Of a stretch of 42,988 nt of DNA, positions 1-7,896 are shown piece by piece. The stretch is from an uncultured Oscillospiraceae bacterium. Its GTDB lineage: Bacteria > Bacillota > Clostridia > Oscillospirales > Oscillospiraceae. Under the pieces are notes generated by a model, which saw nothing but the letters and a program-made list of their open reading frames with translations, had not been told where the DNA came from and searched no databases. The position numbers were made by a program, and so were the translations under genes. Each line of letters opens with the position of its first letter. The first letter of the stretch is position 1. Location: the NCBI GenBank assembly GCA_934565795.1, contig CAKTIM010000020.1:1-42988 (forward strand), in the 5' to 3' direction.

Positions 1-42
1 CAGGGTGACTTGCCGGGAAGATAGGTAATGCCAACATAACAC

Positions 43-73
43 AAAAAGTCTCGCCAATAGGCGGGGCTTTTTT
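43..73. terminator. Intrinsic terminator of a gene left of the window
   Basis: AAAAAGTCTCGCC pairs with GGCGGGGCTTTTTT across an AATA loop (two G-U pairs), giving a 13-bp stem with a T-run on the plus strand and an A-run before the stem. It could end transcripts from either side. No gene is visible in the first 42 bases, so it probably ends a gene outside the window. Confidence 0.7.
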
Positions 74-136
74 AATGTCCAAAATTCCCCGCACCCCATA
101 GGCATCGTTGATCGGAAACAACTAAAATCATCTGCC

Positions 137-556
137 CCCCGTAGGGGTCGGCAACCTGCCGACCCTCAACTTATGGTTTAGAGAGCAGTTCGTTGAATGG
201 GAGCAGGCAAAACAACTGAGTTCCGTAGGGGTCGGCAACCTGCCGACCCTCAACCTTGCGGTTTCGATAGCAGTAACGATGAACGTATACCGTAAAAGGA
301 CACATCTCCCAAGCTTCCCTGTGGGGTGTTGCAGAGCGCAGCGAATCTTTAATTACAATCATTGCCGGTGGCAATGATACAATAATTAATCAGCTGTCGC
401 CGCAGCGACTGAAGAGGGCACTCAGATGATGGTTTCGAGAGAGACCCAACTAAAAAGGTACAATGTTCAACGTTTTGAGTGTGTAGGGGCGGATACCAGC
501 CGCCCGCAATCTCACCGTACCTATACCAGTCCGTCGAATGAAAGCAGGTTGCGATT
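137..556. repeat. Intergenic repeat cluster 1
   Basis: This gene-free stretch holds triloop palindromes near 137-170, 222-252 and 482-510 (GGGTCGGCA-ACC-TGCCGACCC and GGGCGGAT-ACC-AGCCGCCC types). They are separated by recurring linkers such as GGTTTCGATAGCAGTAA. A full composite module lies at 311-425. It starts AAGCTTCCCT, contains the hairpin ATCATTGCC-GGT-GGCAATGAT (358-378) and ends GAAGAGGGCACTCAG. The same blocks recur in every other cluster of the window. Short open frames here are not credible genes. Confidence 0.9.
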
Positions 557-620
557 CCACCCAAAGCTTCCCTCAGAGAATGCTTGACCGATGTGAGCTT
601 GGCATAGTCCGTTTTTATAG

Positions 621-662
621 AAAAAACTCCCCTGCACACTGGATAAACCGGGTGCAGGGGAG
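621..662 (-). terminator. Terminator of the DUF6273 gene
   Basis: On the minus strand, CTCCCCTGCAC (complement of 652-662) pairs with GTGCAGGGGAG (complement of 627-637) as an 11-bp perfect stem. Six T residues follow (complement of 621-626). It lies just past the stop of the gene ending at 680. Confidence 0.85.
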
Positions 663-679
663 CGCTGTTTAATAACTTG

Positions 680-1378
680 TCAGTTCAACTTGCTGATACT
701 GACCCAAATCGCGGGACGAATACCGGAGTCGTAATAGTCAACCGAAACACCTGCTTCACTGATAGTTGCTTTGGTTGTAACATATGCGGCATTTGCACGG
801 GTCTTGCCTGGATTACGCAGCCAATACCAACAGGTTCCATTGTCGGATTTTCTTGTACCGCATGTAACCGCATATTCCGTGGGAATTCCCTTCAGCATGC
901 GGGTATCTGTCAAATATTTCTTTGCTTCCGATATGCTGAGTATAAAAACTTTATCCACTGTTTCATCACCAGCGCTGGTTCCGTAAACGGGATTTTTCTC
1001 TGCCAGAATAATTGCATCTAAAATCGCATTCTGCTCAGTGGATGAAAATGCACTTTCATAAAACGCATCATTCATCCAATCGCGAAGCGTACATTTATCC
1101 CATGTCGTAGCAATTGCGCCGTCGTTGTACGCGCTAGGAAACAGGGCGTATTTGCTGAGTAAAAGTGCAGTATCATCCTTCGTATAAAGGACATACCATT
1201 CAATTGGCTCACTTCCGTTCATCGTGATATCATCCTGCTCGTAAGAGCCAAAGGTGACCGTCGACCCAACACGCAATTCCTTGGACGCTGCGCTTACCCC
1301 CAGCGGCAACACAGAAATAACCACAACAAGTAACAAAAGCATAGTAACAATAGCTCTTTTTGCGTGCATTTTTCTCAT
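680..1378 (-). CDS. Secreted DUF6273 domain protein
   Basis: The product has 232 residues and an unknown role. An N-terminal signal peptide (basic MRKMHAKR, a hydrophobic run of about 20 residues, then GVSAAS as a likely signal peptidase I site near residue 30) predicts export. The mature part carries DUF6273-type blocks: an early IEWYVLY segment, TLRDWMND, WYWLRNPG, and a closing GIRPAIWV. This family is common in exported or surface proteins of gut Clostridia and is distantly like formylglycine-generating/C-type-lectin folds; no catalytic role can be assigned. The ATG at 1378 was chosen because AGGAGG lies at the right distance upstream; an open frame continues to 1480 without a ribosome binding site. 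It is a single-gene unit with its own promoter and terminator. Confidence 0.8.
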   Translation of the reverse strand: MRKMHAKRAIVTMLLLLVVVISVLPLGVSAASKELRVGSTVTFGSYEQDDITMNGSEPIEWYVLYTKDDTALLLSKYALFPSAYNDGAIATTWDKCTLRDWMNDAFYESAFSSTEQNAILDAIILAEKNPVYGTSAGDETVDKVFILSISEAKKYLTDTRMLKGIPTEYAVTCGTRKSDNGTCWYWLRNPGKTRANAAYVTTKATISEAGVSVDYYDSGIRPAIWVSISKLN

Positions 1379-1520
1379 AGTTTTTCTTCCTCCTTTTTGG
1401 TATTGCCTCAAAATTTTTGCTTTAAGGATCAAATTTGCCGGGAAATGCTGGAGCGAAACCAAACTGCCTTTTAGCACCACGTCCTTTGAAACGTTTTTGG
1501 ATAAACATATATATCCGTAT

Positions 1521-1556
1521 CAAATGTATCATACATTTGCGCAATAGTCCAGTAAA
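1521..1556 (-). promoter_or_regulatory. Putative promoter overlapping a 19-bp palindrome
   Basis: On the minus strand, TTTACT (complement of 1551-1556) is followed after 17 bp by TATGAT (complement of 1528-1533). The -10 box lies inside a perfect inverted repeat, CAAATGTAT-C-ATACATTTG (1521-1539). This layout fits a repressor operator over a promoter. It would give a leader of roughly 140 nt before the gene at 1378, which makes the assignment moderate only. Confidence 0.4.
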
Positions 1557-1661
1557 TATTTTTGAGAAATAGAAAAACGTTTTTGGAGCGCAGCATATAA
1601 TAACGCCCTCCTGTATGGGCAAGAGCGGTACATAAAATGGTACACACGAAAAATTCTGCTT

Positions 1662-2186
1662 CCATAGGGGTCGGCAACCTGCCGACCCTCAACTTATGGT
1701 TTAGAGAGTAGTTCGTTGAATGGTGAGCAGCCCACTCCGTAGGGGCGGATACCAGCCGCCCGCCATGTACCGGGATTAAGCGGTTTGTCTATACAGCTCA
1801 CTTTCGTTACCTTTCGGGCGGCTAATATCCGCCCCTACGAACTCAAAGTGTTTAACACTGTACCTTTTTAACTCAATCTCTCTCAAAATCATTACCTGAG
1901 TGCCCTCTTCAGTCGCTGAGGCGACAGCTATTTAATTATGGTATCATTGCCACCGGCAATGATTGTAATTAAAGATTCGCTGCGCTCTGCAACACCCCGC
2001 AGGGAAGCTTGGGGATGTACCCTTTAGGTTATACGTTTTTTCTTTACCACTCAAAAACCGTCAGGTTGAGGGTCGGCAGGTTGCCGACCCCTACGGAACT
2101 CAGTTGTTTTGCCTGCTCCCATTTAACTTACTGCTATTGAAACCGTTGGCTTTCGGGCGGCTGGTATCCGCCCCCTACGGACTCAG
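1662..2186. repeat. Intergenic repeat cluster 2
   Basis: Triloop palindromes occur near 1665-1692, 1737-1765, 1814-1840, 2065-2095 and 2154-2180. One full composite module lies in reverse orientation at 1897-2010, with the hairpin ATCATTGCC-ACC-GGCAATGAT and flanking TTTAATTA/TAATTAAA pairs. Palindromes of the GGTCGGCA class and of the GGCGGAT class alternate. No gene is supported. The stretch 2187-2290 also holds a CCACCC...GGGTGG imperfect hairpin of unknown role. Confidence 0.9.
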
Positions 2187-2294
2187 AGAATTTTACATAT
2201 TACTTTCAACGATATGCTACCTAACCCATCAAGCCACCCCCCACAGGCCGTGGAGGGTGGAAAAATTCGTGCAATGGAGGTAGCATTTTTTAGG

Positions 2295-2323
2295 TTTCAA
2301 TCTTTCGCCATCTAAAATATAAT
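2295..2323 (+). promoter_or_regulatory. Likely promoter of transporter operon 1
   Basis: A consensus -10 box, TATAAT (2318-2323), lies 17 bp after a weak -35 candidate, TTTCAA (2295-2300). It is about 50 bases before the first permease gene. The weak -35 suggests an activator may be needed. Confidence 0.45.
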
Positions 2324-2376
2324 GGTAGCAATCAAAAAAAGGTCATGGTTATGATCGGCAGAAAGGTATGGTGTGT

Positions 2377-3843
2377 ATGGACGAAAGGACGGCGGCGAAG
2401 CTGAGGAGGATGCAGCCGGCGTATGTGGGCGTTCGGGTTTTGCTGCTGCTGTTTGCCGCGCTGATGTTTTTTCCCAATGCTTCGCCCTCCAAGATCATTC
2501 TGACGGCGGGGCAGGCGAAGATCAACGCCACCGCGTCGCTGTTTACCAACGCGATCTCCTATTCCAGCCTGACCAATGGGCTGAGCCGGGCGTTCAGCCG
2601 GGGCTGGCTGACCCAGGGCTTCTTCGTGCTGCTCTTTATCGGGTGCCTGGTGGTGCTGGTGGGTGTGGCGCTGATGGCGGTGGGCGGCTGTATGTCCGTG
2701 GGCAATCTGCCCATGAAGACCATCGGCAACCGCTTCCTGCTGGGGGGCAGCGCCGCGCAGCTGGCGGGCATGCTTACCATTACTGCCGCCTATTTTCTCA
2801 TCACCGGCTCTGCCGATACGGAGCGGATCACCTATCAGTTCCCCGCAGGCATTCCGCTGTTCCTGGCTCTGGCCGTGGCGATCTTCCTGCTTTCTCTGGC
2901 GCTGTACCTGGGCGTGCCCAGGGCGGCCAAGGGAGAAAAGCTGGAGATGGAATCCAAATTCCAGCTCTTTCTCATGCTGCTGCCCTTCCTGGCGCTGACC
3001 TTTGCCTTCTCCTACCTGCCGCTGTACAGCTGGCGGTATGCATTCTTTGATTACAGCGCCGGCGGCACCATCGGGGCGGACAACTTCGTGGGGCTGAAAT
3101 GGTTCAAGGTGCTGGTGCGCAACGAGGCCTATGTGACCCGTCTGCTGACGGTGCTGCGCAACACCCTGGCCATGAGCGGCCTGGGCATCCTGACCAGCTG
3201 GGTGCCCATGATCTTCGCCGTATTCCTCACCGAGGTACGCAGCCCCCGGTTCAAGCGCTTTGTGCAGACCTTTACCACCATCCCCAACTTTATCAGCTGG
3301 GTTCTGGTGTACGCCATCGCCTTCGCCATCTTCAATACCGACGGCTTCATCAACACCCTGCTCAATAACATTACCTCCACCACCCACAATACCAATTACC
3401 TGGGCAACGCCAGCCATATGTGGCTGAAGATGCTGGCCTGGGGCATGTGGAAGGGCGTGGGCTGGAGCGCCATCATCTATATCTCCGGCATCTCCGGCAT
3501 TGACCAGTCCCTCTATGAGGCCGCCACCGTGGACGGCGCTAACCGCTTCCAGAAGATGCGCAGCATCACCCTGCCCATGCTGCTGCCCACCTACGTGGTG
3601 ATGCTGGTCATGTCCATCGCGGGCATTCTGAGCAACGGCATGGATCAGTACCTGGTGTTCACCAATGCCAACAACAAGGACATCATCGAGGTGCTGGATC
3701 TGTATGTGTACAATCTGGGCATCGACAACGGCTCCATTCCGCTGTCCACCGTGGTGGGCATGGCCAAGTCCCTGATCTCCGTGGCGCTGCTGTTCGTGGC
3801 CAATACCGCGTCCAAGTGGATTCGCGGCTCCAGCGTGGTTTAA
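2377..3843 (+). CDS. CUT1 sugar ABC transporter permease (LplB-type) with long N-terminal membrane extension
   Basis: This is one of two transmembrane subunits of a carbohydrate importer, 488 residues long against about 300 for the family. The C-terminal ~300 residues are a standard binding-protein-dependent permease domain with the EAA loop SLYEAATVDGANRFQKMR, which contacts the ATPase. Before it lie about 190 extra residues with four likely membrane segments, including VLLLLFAALMFF and LFLALAVAIFLLSLALYL. The ATG at 2377 was chosen over the ATG at 2368 because GAAAGG (2361-2366) is 10 nt from the former and only 1 nt from the latter. The next permease follows after 13 nt, so the genes form an operon. 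No ATP-binding subunit is nearby; a shared MsmX-type ATPase is the usual solution in this family. Confidence 0.9.
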   Translation: MDERTAAKLRRMQPAYVGVRVLLLLFAALMFFPNASPSKIILTAGQAKINATASLFTNAISYSSLTNGLSRAFSRGWLTQGFFVLLFIGCLVVLVGVALMAVGGCMSVGNLPMKTIGNRFLLGGSAAQLAGMLTITAAYFLITGSADTERITYQFPAGIPLFLALAVAIFLLSLALYLGVPRAAKGEKLEMESKFQLFLMLLPFLALTFAFSYLPLYSWRYAFFDYSAGGTIGADNFVGLKWFKVLVRNEAYVTRLLTVLRNTLAMSGLGILTSWVPMIFAVFLTEVRSPRFKRFVQTFTTIPNFISWVLVYAIAFAIFNTDGFINTLLNNITSTTHNTNYLGNASHMWLKMLAWGMWKGVGWSAIIYISGISGIDQSLYEAATVDGANRFQKMRSITLPMLLPTYVVMLVMSIAGILSNGMDQYLVFTNANNKDIIEVLDLYVYNLGIDNGSIPLSTVVGMAKSLISVALLFVANTASKWIRGSSVV

Positions 3844-3856
3844 GGAGGTGCGCACA

Positions 3857-4786
3857 ATGGCAAAACGCAAGGCAAACGGCGAGATCCTGTTCAAGCGGGG
3901 GCCGGGGGACATTCTCTTTGACGCGCTGAACTATCTGGTGTTCACCCTGTTCACCCTGAGCTGCATCTTCCCGTTCTATTACATATTCATCAACACCATT
4001 TCCGACAGCTCCCTGGTGGCGGCGGGAAAGATCACCCTGATCCCCATGGGGCTGAACATCCAGAACTACATCAATATGATGAAGGTGAACGATATTTTCA
4101 ACGCCTTCGTCGTCACCTTCCTGCGCACCCTCATCGGCACGACCCTGATGGTGGCGGCCACCGCCTTCATCGGGTATCTGGTGACCAAGAAGGAGATGTG
4201 GCACCGGCAGCTGTGGTACCGCTTCATCGTGATCACCATGTATTTCAACGCCGGTATCATCCCCTGGTACATGAACATGTCCATGCTGGGCCTGACGGGC
4301 AACTTCCTGGCCTACATCATCCCCGGCATTGTGGCGCCCTACAACATCATCCTGGTCAAGACCTATATCGAGTCCATCCCGGCGGAGCTGGAGGAGAGCG
4401 CCTTCATCGACGGCGCCAGCTTCTTCACCGTGTTCCGCAAGATCATCTGGCCGCTGAGCAAGCCGATCCTGGCCACCATTGCCATCTTCGGCGCGGTGGG
4501 GCACTGGAATTCCTTCACCGATTCGCTGATCCTGATGCAGAACAATTCCAAGCTCTTCACCCTACAGCACCTGCTTTACAACTATCTCAATGCCAGCACC
4601 AATATCTCCGGCATCATCGGCGGCGGCAACGCCGGCGCGGCCATGAGCTTCATTGAGACCATGACCAACAGCAAGGTCATCAAATACACCGTGTCCATGG
4701 TGGCCATCATCCCCATTCTGCTGGTGTATCCGTTCATGCAGCGGTATTTTGAAAAAGGAATTATGCTTGGCGCCGTCAAGGGCTAA
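3857..4786 (+). CDS. CUT1 sugar ABC transporter permease (YtcP/LplC-type)
   Basis: This is the second membrane subunit of importer 1, 309 residues with about six membrane segments. The first is near LVFTLFTLSCIFPFYYIF. The EAA loop ELEESAFIDGASFFTVFRK is followed by WPLSKPILATIAIF, and the protein ends GIMLGAVKG, a tail typical of this permease class. The ATG at 3857 follows AAGGAGG (3842-3848), which itself overlaps the stop codon of the upstream permease. That arrangement implies translational coupling and a 1:1 heterodimer. The binding-protein gene follows after 24 nt. Confidence 0.93.
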   Translation: MAKRKANGEILFKRGPGDILFDALNYLVFTLFTLSCIFPFYYIFINTISDSSLVAAGKITLIPMGLNIQNYINMMKVNDIFNAFVVTFLRTLIGTTLMVAATAFIGYLVTKKEMWHRQLWYRFIVITMYFNAGIIPWYMNMSMLGLTGNFLAYIIPGIVAPYNIILVKTYIESIPAELEESAFIDGASFFTVFRKIIWPLSKPILATIAIFGAVGHWNSFTDSLILMQNNSKLFTLQHLLYNYLNASTNISGIIGGGNAGAAMSFIETMTNSKVIKYTVSMVAIIPILLVYPFMQRYFEKGIMLGAVKG

Positions 4787-4810
4787 AGCATGAATAAAGG
4801 AGGACGAAAC

Positions 4811-6490
4811 ATGAAAACACTGACCAAGCGTATCATCGCAATCGCCCTGGTGGCGGTTATGCTCTGCGGTCTGCTCACAGGCTGCGGCAGCACCAAGAAC
4901 GGCACCATTACCCTGACCGTGTTCAGCGAGCTTGCCAACTACTCCGGCGAGCAGGTCGGCTGGATCGCCAAAATGCTGAAAGAGAAATTCAACGTGGTTC
5001 TGAACATCATCCCCTCCAGCGAGGGCGTGTATGAGACCCGCATGGAGTCCGGCAACCTGGGCGACATCGTGGTGTGGGGCAGCGACGGCGAGAACTACAC
5101 CCGCGCCCTGCAAGCGGGCCTGCTGTACGACTGGAACGAGGACAACCTGCTCCAGGAATACGGCCCCTATATCTATGCCAACATGCAGTCCGCCCTGAAG
5201 AAGAACGCCTCCATCAGCGAGTCCGTCACCGGCAAGCCCAGCGTGTATGGCTTCGGCCATAACGTGGCAGGCTCCAACGGCGACCACGCCTCCTTCTTCT
5301 ACACCTGGGACATTCGCTGGGATCTTTACAAGGAGCTGGGCTATCCCAAGGTGGAGACCCTGGACGATCTGGTGCAGGTGCTGGCCGACATGAAGGCCAT
5401 CTGCCCCACCGACGAAAACGGCAACGAGACCTACGGCGTCTCCCTCTGGCCGGACTGGGACGGCGACATGGTGATGTACGTCAAGGCCATGGCCACCGCC
5501 TACTACGGCTACGACGAGCACGGCCTGGGCCTGTATGACCCCACCTCCGGCACCTTCCACGGCGCGCTGGAGGAGGACGGCCCCTATCTGACCAGCCTGA
5601 AATTCTTCAATAAGCTGTACCAGAACGGCCTGGTGGATCCCAACTCCATGACCCAGACCTATGAGAACATGTACGACAAGGTGCAGGCCGGCGGCGTGTT
5701 CTTCTCCATCTTCAATTACTCCGGCTCCCTGGGCTACAACAGCGACGAGCACAAGGCGGAGAACAAGATGATGTGCTCCCTGGTGCCCACCGAGGGCAGC
5801 CCCATTGTCTACGCCATGTCCGACACCGGCTCCAACCGCATCTGGTCGATCGGCTCCAACACCGAGCACCCCGAAAAGTGCATGGAGATCATCAACTGGC
5901 TGTGCACCCCCGAGGGCGTTATGACCTATTTCTACGGCCCCAAGGATCTGTGCTGGTACTATGACGAGCAGGGCTACACCCACTGGACGGACTTCGGCCA
6001 GAAGGTCTATTTCGACCGCAGCACCCAGATGATCGGCGACTACGAGGGCACCGGCGACTTCAACTCCGGCTGCCTGCAGGTCAACAACACCACCTGGAGC
6101 ATCGACGCCACCAACACCGATTCCATCGGCGAGCGCTTCAACTATCTGTACTGGAAGAGCTACCAGGCGGCGGCCTCCTGCGAGGCTGAGCAGGATTGGC
6201 GGGATCACTTCAATGTCTCCTCGGTGGAGGAATACATGGAGTCCACCAAGTATACCGTGTGCAAGGAATTCTCCTTCGATTCCAAGACCGATGAATTCAA
6301 GACCACCTGGAAGGGTGTGACCGATATCATCGTCAACTACAGCTGGCGCGCCCTGTACGCCAACTCCGACGAGGAATTCGACAAGATCGTCTCCGATATG
6401 ATCCAGCAGGCCAACGCCTACGGCTACCAGGACTGCGTCCAGTGGTCGGTGGAGCAGGCCACCCTGCGTCACCAGGCGGATCAGCAGTAA
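4811..6490 (+). CDS. Sugar ABC transporter substrate-binding lipoprotein
   Basis: This extracellular binding protein has 559 residues, in the large class associated with LplB/YtcP permeases. The signal peptide ends in the lipobox LLTGC, with Cys25 as the lipidation site, so it should be anchored to the outer face of the membrane. The early segment TLTVFSELANYSGEQVGW and the later WSIGSNTEHPEKCMEIINWL match the extracellular solute-binding protein type 1 pattern. The ATG at 4811 is preceded by AAAGGAGG (4796-4803); the in-frame ATG at 4790 has no such site. It is the last gene of the operon and is followed by a terminator. The ligand is unknown; an oligosaccharide is expected from its size and family. 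Confidence 0.92.
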   Translation: MKTLTKRIIAIALVAVMLCGLLTGCGSTKNGTITLTVFSELANYSGEQVGWIAKMLKEKFNVVLNIIPSSEGVYETRMESGNLGDIVVWGSDGENYTRALQAGLLYDWNEDNLLQEYGPYIYANMQSALKKNASISESVTGKPSVYGFGHNVAGSNGDHASFFYTWDIRWDLYKELGYPKVETLDDLVQVLADMKAICPTDENGNETYGVSLWPDWDGDMVMYVKAMATAYYGYDEHGLGLYDPTSGTFHGALEEDGPYLTSLKFFNKLYQNGLVDPNSMTQTYENMYDKVQAGGVFFSIFNYSGSLGYNSDEHKAENKMMCSLVPTEGSPIVYAMSDTGSNRIWSIGSNTEHPEKCMEIINWLCTPEGVMTYFYGPKDLCWYYDEQGYTHWTDFGQKVYFDRSTQMIGDYEGTGDFNSGCLQVNNTTWSIDATNTDSIGERFNYLYWKSYQAAASCEAEQDWRDHFNVSSVEEYMESTKYTVCKEFSFDSKTDEFKTTWKGVTDIIVNYSWRALYANSDEEFDKIVSDMIQQANAYGYQDCVQWSVEQATLRHQADQQ

Positions 6491-6496
6491 CGCACA

Positions 6497-6530
6497 AGGG
6501 GCTGTTCCACCAAAGGAACAGCCCTTTTTG
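6497..6530. terminator. Terminator between transporter operon 1 and the toxin gene
   Basis: GGGCTGTTCC (6499-6508) pairs with GGAACAGCCC (6515-6524) across a 6-nt loop, followed by TTTTTG. It directly follows the binding-protein stop codon and sits between convergent genes. Confidence 0.88.
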
Positions 6531-6533
6531 TAT

Positions 6534-6845
6534 TCATTGCTCCCGGAACAGGACGCGCAGATAATCCGTCCGCCCGTCCAGAATCCTTGCCACCAGGATC
6601 AGCTCCCCCTCCACCCGGTACAGCGCCAGGCGCTGCTCGCACACAAGGTAGCGCAGATCCGTATCCAGCCCGGTCTTGGCCGCCAGGGACATCCCCAGAA
6701 GCGGGTGCTCCTTCAGCGCGGCGCAGCCGTCCAGGATGCGCCCGGTGATCCGCCGGGCGGCGGCAGGGTTGTGCAGGACACGGGCAATATAGTCCTGCAT
6801 CTCCCGCAGGTCGGCGATGGCGGCGGGGGTGTATTGGAGCCTCAT
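6534..6845 (-). CDS. ParE/RelE-family toxin
   Basis: The protein has 103 residues with a ParE/RelE fold signature. The N-terminal strand LQYTPAAIADLREMQDYI is typical, the middle carries ITGRILDGCAALKEHPLLG, and the C-terminal strands read LRYLVCEQRLALYRVEG and ILVARILDGRTDYLRVLF. The RilDGRtDYlrvLF ending is usual for ParE toxins (gyrase targeting) and also occurs in RelE-like RNases, so the target is uncertain. Its ATG overlaps the antitoxin stop by four bases (ATGA, 6842-6845), the standard coupled arrangement with the antitoxin first. Confidence 0.85.
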   Translation of the reverse strand: MRLQYTPAAIADLREMQDYIARVLHNPAAARRITGRILDGCAALKEHPLLGMSLAAKTGLDTDLRYLVCEQRLALYRVEGELILVARILDGRTDYLRVLFREQ

Positions 6846-7165
6846 CGGTCGTCCCCCAGCAGCCGCCGGGCCTCCTCCTCGGAAATCCAGTCCGCGTCGG
6901 TCTGGACGGAATCCCAGCCCTTTTGGATTTCATCGGCCAGCCGGGCGGCAGCCTTGGCCTTCATATAGGCGGCATTTTCCGGGGAGAGCAGAAAGGGCAG
7001 CCCCTCCTCGTTCAGCGATTGCTGGAAAAACACATTGATGGCATCCGTCAGGCTCAGCCCGTAGGCGGCATAGACTGCCTCCACCTCCCGGCGAACCTCC
7101 GGGTTGATGCGCATCTGAAAGGTGCCGGTCTTGGGAGCGGCGGCCACATTGATTCGATCCTGCAT
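6842..7165 (-). CDS. RelB/DinJ-family antitoxin
   Basis: The product has 107 residues. Residues 15-50 hold the ribbon-helix-helix pattern, with strand TFQMRINPEVRREVEAVY followed by the RelB/DinJ hallmark GLSLTDAINVFFQQS. The C-terminal part, ending WISEEEARRLLGDDR, is the likely toxin-neutralising segment. It should bind its own promoter, as the family does. GAGGTGA precedes the ATG at 7165. The pair is transcribed against both flanking glycan operons, so it may be an independent insertion between the transporter and the YesL/GH5 genes. Confidence 0.88.
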   Translation of the reverse strand: MQDRINVAAAPKTGTFQMRINPEVRREVEAVYAAYGLSLTDAINVFFQQSLNEEGLPFLLSPENAAYMKAKAAARLADEIQKGWDSVQTDADWISEEEARRLLGDDR

Positions 7166-7182
7166 ACAATCACCTCGGCTCT

Positions 7183-7211
7183 ATTATAGTTTCCAATCAC
7201 AATCTTGTCAA
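7183..7211 (-). promoter_or_regulatory. Consensus promoter of the toxin-antitoxin operon
   Basis: On the minus strand, TTGACA (complement of 7206-7211), 17 bp, then TATAAT (complement of 7183-7188): both boxes match the SigA consensus exactly. Transcription would start about 10 nt before the antitoxin leader. The same 80-bp gap must also hold the divergent promoter of the YesL gene, which is not clear. Confidence 0.85.
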
Positions 7212-7245
7212 TACATTGTCATTACATATTCAACGGAGAACCACC

Positions 7246-7896
7246 ATGAAATTTTTTGGCCCGGACAGCGGATTTTACAAAATGATGCAGACCCTTACCG
7301 ATCTGCTGAAAATCAATTTTCTCTGGCTGCTGTGTTCGCTGCCCATTGTTTCCCTGGGCGGCGCCACCATCGCGGCCTACGATGTGGCCATGAAGCTGGC
7401 CGCGGGAGAGGAGGGAAACGTGGGGCGGCAGTTCCTTGCCTCCTTCAAGGCGAATTTCAGGAACGGCATCCCCTATGGCCTGCTGCTGCTTTTGGGCTGC
7501 TACGCGGCGTGGCTGGATTTTTCCCTGTTTCACCAGCTGGAGGGCAACCCCATGATCCTGCTGGTGATGGGCATCGTGGCCGTGTTTGCCCTGGTGTGGT
7601 CGTTCCTGTATGCCTTTGCCCTCCAGGCGCGGTATGAAAATACCCTGATCCGCACGCTGAAAAATTCCGCCGATATCTGCACCCGGTATTTTTTGCAGAC
7701 GCTGATCCTGATCGTGGTGGTTGTTGTGGAGCTCCTTCTGATTTTCTGGAACATGACCACCCTGTTCGTGGGCGCGTGCATCGGCCCCGCCTGCATCATT
7801 TACACCGTCAGCGCCTTTGCCAACCGCTTCTTCCGGGAGCTGGAAAAGGAGCCGGGCGCGGTGACCAATCCCGACAAAAAGGAGAATTCAAAATGA
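7246..7896 (+). CDS. YesL-like (DUF624) membrane protein
   Basis: The protein has 216 residues and five or so hydrophobic segments (for example INFLWLLCSLPIVSLGG, ILLVMGIVAVFALVWSFLYA, and ILIVVVVVELLLIFW). The opening MKFFGPDSGFYKMMQTLTDL and the LCSLPIV motif are characteristic of DUF624/YesL. These proteins accompany carbohydrate ABC transporters and glycosidases in Firmicutes; their function is unknown. The ATG at 7246 follows ACGGAGAA. It overlaps the GH5 gene by four bases (7893-7896), so the two products are probably made together. Its usual partner, the transporter, is upstream beyond the toxin-antitoxin pair. Confidence 0.85.
   Translation: MKFFGPDSGFYKMMQTLTDLLKINFLWLLCSLPIVSLGGATIAAYDVAMKLAAGEEGNVGRQFLASFKANFRNGIPYGLLLLLGCYAAWLDFSLFHQLEGNPMILLVMGIVAVFALVWSFLYAFALQARYENTLIRTLKNSADICTRYFLQTLILIVVVVVELLLIFWNMTTLFVGACIGPACIIYTVSAFANRFFRELEKEPGAVTNPDKKENSK

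Noticed and set aside
2230..2290. Riboswitch upstream of transporter operon 1
   Set aside because: Only a weak CCACCC...GGGTGG hairpin is visible and no known riboswitch core could be recognised; it also lies before the likely promoter.
2332..3912. 526-residue minus-strand frame over the first permease, and similar long antisense frames at 4562-6472, 7800-9683, 13720-16101 and 18655-21015
   Set aside because: All lie opposite strong family matches, are rich in His, Gly, Gln and Ala, have no ribosome binding sites, and are expected from high third-position GC.
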